DNA of 64,000 nucleotides from Poecilobothrus nobilitatus (taxonomy: Eukaryota > Arthropoda > Insecta > Diptera > Dolichopodidae), in NCBI GenBank assembly GCA_947095535.1, contig OX352773.1, positions 88,384,670 to 88,448,669 on the forward strand, written 5' to 3'. Shown one piece after another: positions 1 through 12,764 of the stretch. How positions within the stretch are numbered: position 1 is the stretch's first letter; the number at the start of each line of letters is the position of its first letter. The position numbers were made by a program, and so were the translations under genes. The notes beneath the pieces are model-generated. The model worked only from the letters and a program-made list of their open reading frames with translations. It ran no database searches and was not told the DNA's origin.

Positions 1-3000
1 ATAAAAACGAATTAGAAGATCCATTTCGATGGAGTTTTTACCATGCGTTTTTCTTTTCCTTTACTGTTTGTTCAACAGTTGGGTATGGAAATTTATCACC
101 ATCAACAACATTAGGCCGAATGGTATTAATAGCATATTCATTAATTGGTATGCCTGTAAATACAATATTGTTTGCGGGATTGGGTGAATATTTTGCACGA
201 CTGGTAAGTCTATATTATTTTTACCTTTAATTTTTATTAACTTAAATAATTTTTTGTTTTTGCATTTAAGTTTCGAGATATTCATCGAAGATATAAAAAT
301 TATAAAATGTCAAATAATGATCTCTATATACCAAAACAATTTGGATTAATTGCAACAATAATAATGGCATTAATACCTGGAATTGTATTCTTTCTTATAT
401 TGCCATCATGTATATTTTGTTATTTTGAAGGTTGGCCATTTTCATTATCATTTTATTATTCATATGTTACAACAACAACAATTGGTTTTGGTGATTATGT
501 ACCAACATTTCAACCACATCAGGTACTTATAGTTATGAAATAAAGTATACATATATTATATACATATATATATATATATAACAATATTTTAAAATTATAT
601 TTATATAAATAATTTTTCAGGAAAGATATTTTGGTGGATTGTTCATTGCTTATCAAATTTTTGTTATTGTTTGGTTTATATTTTCTCTTGGATACTTTTT
701 AATGATCATTGGTTATATAACAAAGTAAATTTACTTTTTATTTTTATTTAGAATAATTTAAATATTTAATAAATAAAATTCATTAATTTATAGAGGTTTC
801 CGAAGTAAAAAATTACGAGATCTTGAACGTCAACTTAAACACAATATAAAAAATACTCAAACACGTATATGGCATGGAGTTGTTAAAGATGTAGGATATC
901 TTAGAAAATTAATTAATGAAGTTTATCTTAATGTAAAGGTAATTTTAAAAATATTCAAACAGCTATTGTTTTTTATGTTATTTAAGTATAGTATAGTTGT
1001 TTAATAAAATTTTATTTTACTTTTTAGCCAATTTATAATGAAATGGGTCCAAGTATATCTTGTGATATTCATAGATCAATATCTTGTCCTGATTTAACAA
1101 TGTATAGTACTTCAAGTCCAATTTTAAGTAGAAAACGTGCATATTCTGAAAGTTGTAATAAATTAACAAATGATAATCAAATGCATGGTGGTTATGGTAC
1201 ACCAGTTAATAAAGCATCATCCGATACAGATTTAAATAAAATTAATAAAGAAAAAACTTTTGAAACAATGAATGCATTCCGTGAAACAACAACATTATTA
1301 GCTAATGTTGTTTCAGCTTTAGGTAATATACAACAACCGCAACCGTATGATTTTGGTTCTGGAGAAGAATCAAGTTTAAATAGTAGTTTATTTGGTGCAT
1401 ATCATGGTTTTACTGATTCACAAATCTTATTAGATGAAATGTTATTAAATAGTGGACAAAATGAATTACATCCACATCATAGAGAACGTTCATCATCAGA
1501 TTTCTTTATTAATCCAAAAACAATTCCAATACAAAAACCATACCATCATAATGAATGGACATGGTGCGGTGATAATCAACAAATACAACAAGAAATTAAT
1601 GATCGTGCAAAATTATATAAAAATAATAAAAATTTAGCTAAAACTGCACTTTTTAATTCTACATTAAATAATTCTGTAATATTAAATGTTGAACCAAAAT
1701 TAGATGGTTTGTATCCTCTTCCACCATCAGTTGAACAAAAAAGGAAAAAATCTCGTAAATTTTCATCAGATTTTGTTTTTGATTTATTTAAAAGACGTTC
1801 AAGTACTTTAGATATTACAAAAAATCAACATAAAGATTCAATAGATATTACAAATATGGGTAATATACAATCATTAAATGAAAAACCAGCATTTAATTCA
1901 ATAATACAAAATAATTATCCATCTATTACAAGTAATAATAGTTCATTAAAATCAATTGATAAAAAAAGTGGTGGTTCATCATTAAAAAATCGTTCAAATG
2001 AAACAATACCAACATCACAAGATTATAATATTAATCATCCTCCAGATTTAAATCAAATTCGGCAATTTGGTCAACGGAAAGGAAGTTTATATCCATTTTT
2101 AAATAATAATATGTTAAATGAATTAAAAGATCCTTTAGGATTACGTAAAAGTTTACCACATCGCAATAGTTTATTTTATAATAAAAAAAATCGATCTGGT
2201 TCATTAGCATTCCCATCATCAACAACTTCAACACCACCAGAAATAAATCGTACACGTACAAGTAGTTTAAATTACGATCATCGTAAGTCACATGAATCAG
2301 TTGCATCTGATAAAAAAAGTGAATATATATTAGAAAATACATCAATAGCTGATTTAATACGTGCCTTAGAACTATTACATTCAAGAGCTGTAACACAGAG
2401 TAGTGGTATTGTTAGTGGTCATGGTATTGAACATCATTTAATACCAACTATACCTGAATTAAATGAAAAATCACTTAAAAAAACAAAAACACGAAAAATT
2501 GGTACAATAACACCCCCCAAATTATCACCATTATTTACAATATTTTCAAATAATGATAAAAATCCCGATATAACAACAAATATTAATATTACAGAACAAT
2601 TAAATAATGATAAAAATCGTACAATAGCAGCATTAAAAAATTCATCAATTACAACAAGAAGACCATCATTATTTAATACGACTACTAATACTACAGTTAC
2701 TAATACTGAAACTGCATTAAGTGGTATTGGACAATTTAATAAAAGAGATCAACAGCCAACTGATATTAATAAATATGGTAGACGTTTTAGTGTACGTCCT
2801 GTTTCAGATTTACAAACTGGACAATCACCAATTATGTCATCATATCCAACAGCATTACAAAGAAAATTATCAGTACGTCTTAGTAAAGATTTTAATAGAA
2901 CAAGTTCACCATTAGCAACAATTGGAATTGGAGGTACTAATACTGGCGGTGGAAGTAGTACTAGTAGTGGTAATAGTAGTATTCGAGGTAGTACTAGAAA

Positions 3001-3208
3001 ACCATCACAATTTAAACAAATAACACCAATATCATCTAGCAAACAAACAACAACACCAATAATACCATCAGCATTAACAACAATAAAAACAACACCAGTA
3101 ATACCATCAACAGTAATAACAACAACAACAACAACAACAACACAAACAACAGCAACAAATACGACAATTAATTTAAATTTACCATCTAATACAAATTCAG
3201 ATTGTTAA
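1..3208 (+). CDS. Ork1: Ork1-type two-pore-domain potassium leak channel, 3' five exons (5' end outside window)
   Basis: Outward leak K+ channel of the plasma membrane, setting resting potential. Exons: 1-203 (reading from base 3), 271-522, 621-724, 794-938 and 1028-3208, all with GT-AG introns of 67-98 bp in consistent phase, giving 960 residues before the TAA. Visible parts in order: first pore loop with the filter TVCSTVGYGN (codons near 60-90), M2, a cytosolic linker rich in Arg/Lys/Tyr, M3, second pore loop TTTTIGFGDYVP (near 475-507), M4 in exon 3, then a basic helix in exon 4. Exon 5 is one long Ser/Thr/Asn-rich cytoplasmic tail that keeps blocks I recognise from fly Ork1, such as SDTDL, EKTFET, YHGF(T)DSQIL and HNEWTW.GDNQQIQ. 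GYG in pore 1 with GFG in pore 2 and a tail above 700 residues are typical of Ork1 (about 1,000 residues in Drosophila). The start codon, M1 and the cap region lie upstream of the window. Many RxxS/T sites suggest kinase control (inference). Confidence 0.93.
3118..3142 (+). repeat. Coding ACA trinucleotide microsatellite in the Ork1 tail
   Basis: A run of ACA codons near the 3' end of the last Ork1 exon encodes a poly-threonine stretch, followed by an imperfect continuation to about 3160. It lies 60-90 bases before the stop, in the poorly conserved end of the tail. Such runs vary in length between alleles; whether this one does is not visible here. Confidence 0.85.
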
Positions 3209-3756
3209 CAATAAATTTTATTATCATTATTAATTATTTATTAGTTAGGTTACGTTTTAAATATTTTTTTTTTTTTTTATTTAAAATTACTGTGCTAATT
3301 ATAATTTTTAAGTCTGAAATTAAACATTTTAGAAATAATGTACTTAACAATAATATTACATGTTTTTATAATAAAAATAAAAACAAATATATATATATAT
3401 ATATTTAGATAGATAAATATAAAAGTTAAAAAAAAAAAAAAAACAGATACAATCAAATAGAGAATTATATTAGCAAAACTTAGATAACAGATAGTTATAT
3501 AGAATAAAAAAGTTGAATATAATTTAAATTTTTATTAAGAAAACTTTATTATATAGTAAAAATCATTTATATTATAATATAAACACTTATCTAATTTATT
3601 TTTATACATTGATTTGCTTATATTTACTTTAATAGTAAAATATTTCTTTAAAAATTATTCAAAACTTGATACAAGAGTAACAAAAACAATTTAAAATAAA
3701 ATATTTTTATTTAATTAAAAAAAAAAAAAAAACACAAATTTCCAAATTGAAATATA

Positions 3757-3787
<31 letters not shown>

Positions 3788-3951
3788 TGTATACATAGAT
3801 AATCCTCGAATTAAACGTTCAATTAATTTTGTGTACATTAAGACAAAAGTTTAATTTATTTAATAGATTCTCTAAATTTTATTACTCATTATAACAATGG
3901 ATTACAGAAGTTCTCAGTTAAATGCGTCACCGAAATTGCAGAGATTCCCAC
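3209..3951. other. Ork1 3' UTR and AT-rich spacer
   Basis: AT-rich sequence after the Ork1 stop. AATAAA-like strings occur at 3210 and in the A-rich stretch around 3368-3380, but in this composition none can be singled out as the poly(A) signal. An uninterrupted AT dinucleotide run lies at about 3765-3788. No further gene seen. Confidence 0.5.
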
Positions 3952-4084
3952 GCATTTAAAAAAAATCCTCCTTTAAAGCGTAATAAACGAACTAAAAAGA
4001 AATTCTCTCTAATGAGTGATGAATGCGTTTAAAAGAATCCCGCTTCAATGCATAATAAACGTATAAATAAAAAGATATTTCTCT
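3952..4084. repeat. Two-copy tandem repeat, about 73-bp period
   Basis: Unit 1 at 3952-4010 and unit 2 at 4025-4084 share the pattern GCRTTTAAAA, AATCC, CTT.AA.GCRTAATAAACG, then A-rich sequence ending in TCTCT. They differ by scattered substitutions, so the duplication is old. Function unknown; no coding potential seen. Confidence 0.7.
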
Positions 4085-5727
4085 AAAAAGTTCTACAAAA
4101 AAATTAAAATAAAATGATATTAATTAGTATATAATTCACTTTTAATAACAAAACAAAAATTAATATTCATTTAAAGTTTAAAAACTTAAAAAAATCATTT
4201 AAAAATAATATCTATTTATAATTTAAATATATTAAAAACTTAACAGTGCAACATGTATCTAAACACAATTGAAAATGTCATACAGACATAAGTTTAAAAT
4301 AATACGTTATATTTATACAAAATTTTTTTTTAAAAATTAATTTGGCGTAACTATTAAATTTTTTATGATTACGCAATTAACCGATTAATAACCGATCATT
4401 TTTTGACCCATTTTTGTATTATGAGGTAAAAATGTTGACACTACAATCCGAGAAACGCAATTAAAAGTGGCCCATTTAAAAGATAAATTTTCTTAACATT
4501 TTAATGGAAAATAAAAATTTGTTGTGCAACAGCATTTAAATGAGAAACGAATTTTAATCGAAAAATGTTTTCTCAGTAACCTTTGGCCTAAGTTTATCAT
4601 ATACCTAAGTTTAATTATGTTTTTTTAGTCAAATATTGTGTACTTAAGGTTTCCTTCATTTGCAATTTTTGACTCAACCACTAAAAATAACGTGCAACTA
4701 TAAAAAAATTAATACATTTTAATTAAATATTATTGTAATGAAAGCATAAAATTAATTAATTATATTATTTAATTTGATAAAAAAAATTTTTTTTTTTTAT
4801 AAATTTCTGATATTTGAGTAATTTTTTAATTGATTTTAATTAATCATTTAGAAAGTTAATATAATCTGTAAAAAAATAATTTAATTTAATTTATTCGTAT
4901 AAAAAATCAAGAACGTTGTCGTTATTTTGATATCGCTTAAAAATGCTTATGTTTTTTTTTTTTTTTTAAAAACGATAGAAATCGAAATAATTATTTTCTT
5001 TTGTTATTCTATATAAATTAAATGAATTATAAAATTATAAATTTATTTTTAATTTAAAAGAAAAAAACAAATTTGTAATTAATATTAAATATAAATATTA
5101 AAATACATATATGTATGTATATATATTTTTTGTTTCATTAATAAATAATTTGAATTTATTTTTTAATTATTTTATATTTATTAAGTATCCAAAATTTATA
5201 ACAAAAAAAAAAAAAAATAATTTACGATAGTCATTTACTTATAATTATTATATAAATACAATACAATTAAAAAAAAAATTAACATAATTTTATATTAATT
5301 TATATACACAAAAAAAAAGTATTAATTAGATTTAATTAATTAAACTTAAAACTTAGTAATTTTTATTTTTTTTTTTTTTTTAATTATATAAATATTTAAT
5401 TGAATTATAAATTATAAATTATTTTTTCTTTTTTTTTTTTTTTTGTAAAAAAAAAAAACATATTAAAAAGAAAACAAATAAATACACGTGATTATTAATA
5501 AAAAAAATTTAAATAACTTAGAAAGAAATTGAAAAAAAAAAAAACATAAATTTTATTCTTGTTTTATTTCAGAAAATATGTAATAGTTATAAAAAAAAAT
5601 CCTTCCATAAATTTAACGTAAATGGAACTGGTACAAAATCTCGTTTTTCAAAATATCTTTTTTTTTATTTTTAATGTTCATATATATGTATATTCTGTAA
5701 AAGGTGTATAACTCTGATTCTGTAAGC
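4085..5727. other. AT-rich intergenic stretch, no gene seen
   Basis: Long A and T homopolymer tracts and degenerate AT repeats. Around 4380-4700 base composition is more mixed, but no open frame or known element is recognisable. Confidence 0.4.
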
Positions 5728-5940
5728 AACTCTAAAATCTCTCCTAACACAGAATCTTATACATATACATGTATATAAATATTCTGCAAAAGAGAGCAAT
5801 CTTGAATTTCAATTCAACTCTAAAATCCTTCATAATAACATTTTTTACAAATATTCGTTAGCTATCCTGAATTTGAATCCAACTCTAAAATCTCTCAAAA
5901 TAATATTTTTAAACAAATATTCGTAAGTTATTTTAAAGTT
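5728..5940. repeat. Three-copy degenerate tandem repeat (CAACTCTAAAATC units)
   Basis: CAACTCTAAAATC followed by a CT-rich and AATAA-containing segment starts at 5728, 5815 and 5880. The last two copies also share ACAAATATTCGT. Spacing of 87 then 65 bp shows indels between units. Non-coding. Confidence 0.65.
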
Positions 5941-5947
5941 AAGACAA

Positions 5948-6142
5948 AAAAAAAGAGATTTTCAAAAAACGAGAATTTGTCCACCGAGATTTTGTCAAAC
6001 GAGATTTTGTCGACTGAGGTTTTGGAAAAACGAGATTTTATAAAAACGAGAATTTGTCCACCGAGATTTTGTCAAACGAGATTTTGGAAAAGCAAGATTT
6101 TGTCAAAACTAGATTTTGGAAACCGAGATTTTGTACCACCCC
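5948..6142 (+). repeat. GATTTTGT minisatellite, copy 1
   Basis: About ten degenerate units built on CGAGATTTTGTCAAA, spaced roughly 15-20 bp, with variants such as CGAGAATTTGTCCAC and TAGATTTTGGAA. The same core recurs in this window at 12.8-13.1 kb and 32.2-33.6 kb, also in the opposite orientation. No coding frame. Confidence 0.75.
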
Positions 6143-6892
6143 CAACGTAAATCGAAAACATAAATTTAATATTTTATTTTTGAAAGATTCTTAATTTATA
6201 TTTCAGTATCTACTTTCATATTTAATTTTTGAGTTAAAATATAAATAAAATAAAATTTAAAAAGTTCGTACCTTGATCATTTTCCATTTATTTATTTATT
6301 ATTCTCCTTAAATTTACAATTTTATTTATAAAGACACAACTATAATCTTGAATCCTTACAACTATTATATAAAGTTTATTTTTTACCTTGTTTTAAATGT
6401 TTATATTATGAGTATTTTCTATATTTTATTAGGAAAAAAACCTATATAATATGTACCATATAGTTAAAACTTACAATCTAGCCTAGACTATAACTTAGGA
6501 ACTAAAACTTATCCTAATTTTCACTTAACATATTTTTTTTTTCTTTTTATTCAAATTTAATTCTCAAAAAGAGCTCTAATAGCTCATACAGACTACAGTT
6601 TAGTATATAAAAGTATTTTAATTCAATTAACATAAAAATATAAATCTTAAACATATACAATTAACAGAATTAAATAACATATTTTAATGAAAAATAAAAT
6701 AAATTAGAATTCCATGTAATAAAACGTTATAACGCACCAAAAAACCATTCAGTAGAAAATTATTTTATTTTTTTTAATTAGAAAAACCAAGAGAGTAATG
6801 TAATGACTAATGAAATATAAGTTCTAAATAAAAAAAAAAAACAAAAAACTAAGAATATAAGATAAAGATTTTTATCATATTAATATGAATCT
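6143..6892. other. AT-rich intergenic stretch, no gene seen
   Basis: No open frame, known repeat or RNA gene is recognisable here. Confidence 0.4.
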
Positions 6893-7444
6893 AGGGCGTT
6901 TTTCTTTTTCTCATCAGATCAATGCTCAGAGTAGATGTCGAGCGCTCAGAGTAAACTTTTGTCTGAACTTTCACCGCTCTGAGTTTAAAAAGAAACGCTT
7001 AGAGCACAAATTGTTAATTTTTATTCAAATTATTTTCCAACTTCATTATTTTTTATTTTATTTCGTTATTTTAAATGTAATAATATAAGTTGTAAAAACT
7101 AAAAGGAATTTATTTAAGAAATAAAATGAAACAAAGTTAATTTATGTAAAATTCAATTTTGTAAAATTAAAAAAATAAAACTAAAAAAAAACGTGTTGAT
7201 CTAGCACAAGATTTTTTTTTAATGACGTTTTAATTATTTTATTCTTAATTTGACGTTTTATTTTTTTAGGCAACTCTGTGAAATAATCTGAGAAATTTTT
7301 ACTCACAGATTGCCCTCTGAGCAAGCTCCGAGTTAAAAAAGAAACACAAAATGGATAATATGGATAATCTGAGCATAAAAAGAAATACAATTTTTTTGCT
7401 CGACAGCTCTGACTCTGCTCTGATGAGAAAAAGAAAAACGCCCT
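6893..7444. mobile_element. MITE, 552 bp, with 26-bp perfect terminal inverted repeats
   Basis: The left end starts AGGGCGTTTTTCTTTTTCTC and continues ATCAGA; the reverse complement of the right end (7419-7444) is identical over these 26 bases, and two of the next three also match. Inside both ends, short subterminal motifs of the type CTCAGAG/CTCTGAG recur at least eight times (for example near 6925, 6950, 6979, 7315 and 7410), as in transposase-binding arrays of non-autonomous hAT- or Mutator-like elements. The middle is AT-rich and has no transposase. No convincing target-site duplication is visible in the flanks, so the superfamily stays open. Confidence 0.82.
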
Positions 7445-7599
7445 TTGACATGGTGTTTAAATTTAATTTTTGACACCCTTTTGATGTCCAATGACAAATT
7501 ATTATACAGCATGGAACCTAAGTTAAAAACTAAATCAAATCCATTTAAGTAGCGTGCGATATATTGTTCTTATATTATTAGCTATTCTTGTTTTATGAT

Positions 7600-8640
7600 C
7601 ATGTCTATGAGCTTGCAATAGCTGTTACATTTGATTTTAAGCGCCTTTTCAGAAATTTTGCGCATATACATCAATTGCGTCATTTCCTTATAATCATTTT
7701 TTAATTTCAGAATAGGTACCATATTTTTTATCAATTTCATTTGTAGAAGTTTTGTGATATAAATTGAATAGATTATTTATAGTTTCGTTTTGAATAATTT
7801 GCAGAGATTTCAAGTTCTTTTCTAAACGTATTATCCCAGATAGCTATACCATAAGTTATTTTGCTTTGAAAGAGACTGTAAAGCTTAATTAAAAGCTTAT
7901 TATTTTTGGAACTCTTTGGTTTATTTTCTTGAAAATACCCGCCACTTTTCTGGTTCTACCAACTAATTCATTAACTTGTGGATTCCGTTTAAAGTCATCA
8001 TCAAACATAACACCAAGATATTTGTACCTGCTAACCCGTTCGATTTGAATATTTTTGTAAGATACTTAGATTTCGACATTCTTTGCTTTAATTAACATGT
8101 ATTTTATTTTATGTGTGTTGACTGTAAGTTTTTGTAGAGATATCGAGATATAAGTCGTTTGCTTATCTTTCGCAATTTTTGTTTCGACAATATTGTACTT
8201 ATTTTCAGCATAAACAATAAACGAAGTAGATATACAATTAAGCAGCATATAAAAAGGCTTTACCGTTTAATTTCAAATTTGGAAAACTGCTATCATAACA
8301 AGCAAATAAAACTGGCCTTAATGAACTTCCCTGTATAACTCCGCATAATCAATATTATTAATCCGGCTTGTTACTCCATCGCATTCTGAGTATTGTTACT
8401 ATTCCTAAAGTTGCTTTTAAACCATTTGCACTCTCCTCCAATAACTCCGCATTCATATAATATTCTTATAATAAGTTAGTTTTAACTACAGATCCGAAAG
8501 CTTTCAAAGAATATTAAACCTACTTTTTTACACTTAGCGATATCCTCCTGAGCATTACAAGGAACATCGAACAAAGCAGGAATAGTGTTAGATTGCGCAG
8601 GGGTAGTGATTAGATCATATAGGGAAATGATTATACAGTT
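7600..8640 (-). mobile_element. Decayed non-LTR retrotransposon reverse transcriptase
   Basis: Reading the minus strand from 8640 leftwards, fragments of the RT domain of Jockey/CR1-like LINEs appear in family order, in shifting frames. They are: VGLIF then a broken KAF motif (about 8530-8490); GVIQGSSLRPVLFACYD (about 8345-8290), matching the usual GVPQGSVLGPLLF block; FIVYAEN (about 8220-8200), which is YADD with the catalytic DD changed to EN; an NTHKIKYM block (about 8115-8090); YKYLGVMFDDDFKRNPQVNE (about 8025-7965); and SKITYGIAIWDN (about 7875-7830). Stops and frameshifts separate them, so this is a pseudogene. Target site and ends were not found. Confidence 0.85.
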
Positions 8641-8699
8641 GGTTATTCACATAAGTTTGAATGATTTTACCGAATACTGATGCGATGGAGATAGGCCGC

Positions 8700-10434
8700 A
8701 AAATATTATTTATATATATATATTAAGTTAGAATTAATTCAGTGGTTACTATCACAAGATTGTGTTTCTTTTAACTGCGTATTTAATTAGATTGTATTTC
8801 ATTTGTAACCAACTTTAAAATGCCTCCTAATTGTATGTTTTACATACATAACAAGTTATTCCTAATTTTGTTACCAACTTTATAATCCTCCTTAATTATA
8901 TATTTAAAATACAGTCAGATGAAAAACTGTCAAATGACACTACAGGCAAATGAAATACGACATATGGCACTTTCCAGAATTTGTATTAAAGGGTTCTTAA
9001 AAAAAGTATTATTTATAGTGAACTTACTGGTAATAAGTTAAAAATATTAAAAAAAATTTTTTGTATGTCATCATTCATATAACATAACCTTACTAATAGA
9101 GATTGTAGAATAAAAGTAATTATAGGATACGTTGTTTTACAAGGCTTGTGAATTCACACAAATTAATATTAAGTCACAAAAACCTTTATTTTTAGATTTT
9201 TGAAAAACTTTTATGATATTATACGTTTTTCAAAATAATAAACTTTACAAAAAAATTTTCTTTTTAATAAACAGAAATCTTTGTAAAATTTTTTTTTTAG
9301 AGCATAAATCAAACGTAAATTATATATTAAATTCGATTTATTTATTTATTTATTTCCTTAATATACATTTAATGTTTTTAAATAATGAATTTGGGTAGTT
9401 CTAGAATATAAACAAAATCGTTATTTCGATGTATAAAAATTTCGGTTTATATTCTTACAAAAAAAAATAATAATATGAAAATCCTAAATATATGCAATAA
9501 TTAAACATTGAATTGAATTTTAAAATATTCTTTTTTAATTTTTTTTTTTAACTACTGATGAGTGATGAAATTACACAAAATATATTAAATATATTATAAT
9601 ATATAATATTTAAAAGTATATAAAAGTAGTTATATAATAAAAAATATAAAATAAAGTTATACCACGTTATACATACATACATATACATATACTCATTTTT
9701 ATATCATATATAAATTTATCTACAGTTAACTTTCAAATAAAATTCACCACATGAAATTTTTTTTTATATTTGGTGAATTCTTAAAAAGTAGGTGAATAAA
9801 AGGTTAGTATACATTTTGTTGCTCAATTATTTATTTGTTGCTGAAACAATGTTTTGCTTTGAATAAATTGCTTCTGCAAATAATATAAATTTTAAAATTG
9901 GGTTCATATTCATACCTATTTCATAATAATGAGATATTAAAAAAATGATAAAAATAAATTGCATAAATTGAATAATTTGAAATTTTAATTTATAATTTTA
10001 AATAAAAAATCAAACATAAAATATAATTTTATTTATTTTAAACATATGCTTAAACATTTTTAAAGCATTCTTTTAAATTACTATTTTGTGTTCTAAAATT
10101 AATTACATGTATTTATTTTAAAGCATTGTGTTATTTTCATTTTTAAAAAGATAACAAAAATTTTGTTTTTTTTTTTTAATTATTAAAAACTATCATTTTT
10201 AATTATAAATTTAGTTGATTAAATAATTTTGAATTAAATTAAAAAAAGAAATTATCAATTTTTAGCATTAATTTAGCATAAATTATTCATTTAGAAAAAA
10301 AATAATATTGAAATCAGAATAATGTATAAAGAGAACGAAAAAAGCTTACGAAAATTGTATAATTAACATTGTTTTAAATTTTTTCTTACTTTTTTATTTT
10401 CTTATACCTAATCGTATTCTTTTATATTTTTTTA
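8700..10434. other. AT-rich intergenic stretch, no gene seen
   Basis: Contains a two-copy degenerate tandem duplication near 8810-8910 (ACCAACTTTA.AAT.CCTCCT..TTAT) and a short TTTA microsatellite near 9340. No coding sequence recognised. Confidence 0.4.
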
Positions 10435-11485
10435 GCACATTTCCAAAAAAAATTTGCAAAAATGTGCTTATAAGTTTCACTCTGTCCGCCCAATAATTTG
10501 TTTACAAAACTTCTACAGCTTTAAAGATAGAGAAAAAACATTTTAATCATGGGTAGATCTTCTAAAAAAATTTATGTTGTAGAATACCTTTTTCATATAG
10601 CCCCCTCCATTACGCAGCTACATCCCCACAAACTTCAAAAAAAGGTTATTTTTAAATGCGTTTATCTTATGTTCCGCTTAATATCTTTTCAATCTGAAAA
10701 CGATACTCGACAGGGATTTTTTGCCTTTCTATATCAAAAATATAGAAATCTTTTAAATTTAGTATTTAAATTTACCGTTATATGAAAACCAAATTTTGTA
10801 TAATTTTTCAATCTTCATAACTCTTGAAATTTTGAGGTAAGAAAGAACTTTTAGAATTAGTATAAGTTTAACTTAAGCACCCGTACATATTTTTCTTCGG
10901 CAAGACATACAAATTAAAGCTCCAATAATATATTTTTACGTGTGTTAACGGTTTATTTTAGTTGTATGAGGTTACGAAGTTACAGCTCCTCAAAATTGCA
11001 AAAAGCACTATTTTCAGATGTATATATATCTCAGACTCTGCGTAGTAGTTTTGCAATCTAAAAACGCTAAAAGACCGTACATTTTCTTACCCAAATTAAA
11101 CAATAGGAAAATTATCCAATATTTTGTAATTTACTATTTAAATTTACCGTTATGTGAAAATGAAATTTTGCATGATATTTCTTTTTTCATAACTCCAGCA
11201 GGCTTTTAGATAGGAAGTTGAGATTTTGAGACCAGAAATAACTTTTAGAATTAGTATAAGTTTCCTCAGAAAATGTTTGTTTTTTGTGCCGCTTTTGTTT
11301 AAGAGTCATTAGGACTCAAAAATTGAAAATTTGCTATTTTTAGACACCTGCAACTTAGGCACCTGTACAAATTTTTCTTCGGCAAGACATCAAAATTAAT
11401 CTTTAGTATATATATTTTTACGTGTGCTAATGATTTTTCTTAGTTATATAGGGTTCCGGATTTACAGCCCCACAAATTTGCAAAA
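10435..11485 (+). mobile_element. Hairpin/GTCCGTC repeat family, internally duplicated copy
   Basis: Begins with GTTTCACTCTGTCCGCCC near 10475, then a TAGCCCCCTCCATTACGCAG block near 10599. It continues in two successive versions of the family body: ACCGTTAT.TGAAAA plus TTTTAGAATTAGTATAAGTTT at 10772-10870 and again at 11147-11262, and CTTCGGCAAGACAT plus TTTTTACGTGTG at about 10890 and 11370. The body is thus tandemly duplicated with a period near 400 bp. Related copies lie at 17.7, 29.9, 39.9, 43.3 and 56.1 kb. No protein is encoded. Confidence 0.7.
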
Positions 11486-12764
11486 AATAAAAAATAAATT
11501 AAGTTGATTTAGACCCGAATATCGAAACTACAATCAATATATCAACCACAACTTTTCCTTCATTTTAATGATAAAATGGTCACAAATATCAAAATGGGAT
11601 TTGATGAGCAAAAAATTACATATAAAAGTAATTATGGTTTATAATAATAGATAGAAAAATGTATATATGTATAACACTTAGAGATATAGTAAAAAGTTCA
11701 GCTCAAGAAAAATTTTGATTTTAAATTTAGAAGACGCTAAGTCGGAAGGAGTATTAACTAAAACTAAATAATAAACAGTACTTTACAAATCAAACAATTA
11801 AATTGTAAAACAATTATTGAAGAATAACGATTTAAGAAGCTTAAGCAAAAAGATATAAGTTTATTATCTTTTTAAATTTTTTAATTTTTTTACTTTAGCT
11901 ATTAACTAACTTTTAAAAAAATTATTTTTAATAGATTTTCCTTTTGTTGAATATACTTAACAATAATTAATTTTTTTTTTTTTTATTGATTAATCTTTTA
12001 AGTTAAAAAATAATTTTTTCAAAACTACCTTGAATTGCATATACAAGTAATGTTAATTTTATTTTTCATGGAATTAATTACAATAATTATATTAGTTATG
12101 AGCAATTCTAGTTTTATTTTAGAAGCTTCTAAAAAAAAGAAGCAAAAATATGATAAAACAATAAAAATAACAACTAATGAAATTTAAAACTTTTACTTTT
12201 TTATTTAGTTATTGGCCGTTTTAATTGCGTCAAATGTGTTATAATATAATATTATGTATACCGTAAAAATTACTTTTGAAAATTTTTCTAATTTTATTCA
12301 ACTTTAAATTAATTGAATTGATATCAAAATATAGTTACAAGTCATTTCAAATATATGAGTTTATAATTAAATAAATGAATCATAACAATTAATGAACTAT
12401 GACAAAACACGGAACAAAATCAGATCACAAATAAATAATGATATGATATTAACCATCAGTTAATAATTGAATAAATTAAACATAGCAATTAAACCTTTTT
12501 TTTTAAAACTAACGACATTTTTCAATTGATCCCATTATACTCGTATTTAGATAAAGTTCAATAAACTTCATGATAGATTACAGTATTAAACATTTATTCT
12601 TCAACCTTAAGTTTGGCATAGCTTTTTTGTTTTTTTTCTATACATACTCCAAATATTTCACTACAGATTTACTGGATCTTTTCATTTCTTGCCCATTAAT
12701 TTGGCTTAAAATATCTTTTTGATATGGAGTAGATTTGAGTCAATTTTACTAAAATATCATTTTA
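11486..12764. other. AT-rich intergenic stretch, no gene seen
   Basis: Low-complexity AT sequence with no recognisable exon, RNA gene or element ends. Confidence 0.4.

Noticed and set aside
2031..2396. 121-codon minus-strand frame
   Set aside because: Antisense shadow of the Ork1 tail exon.
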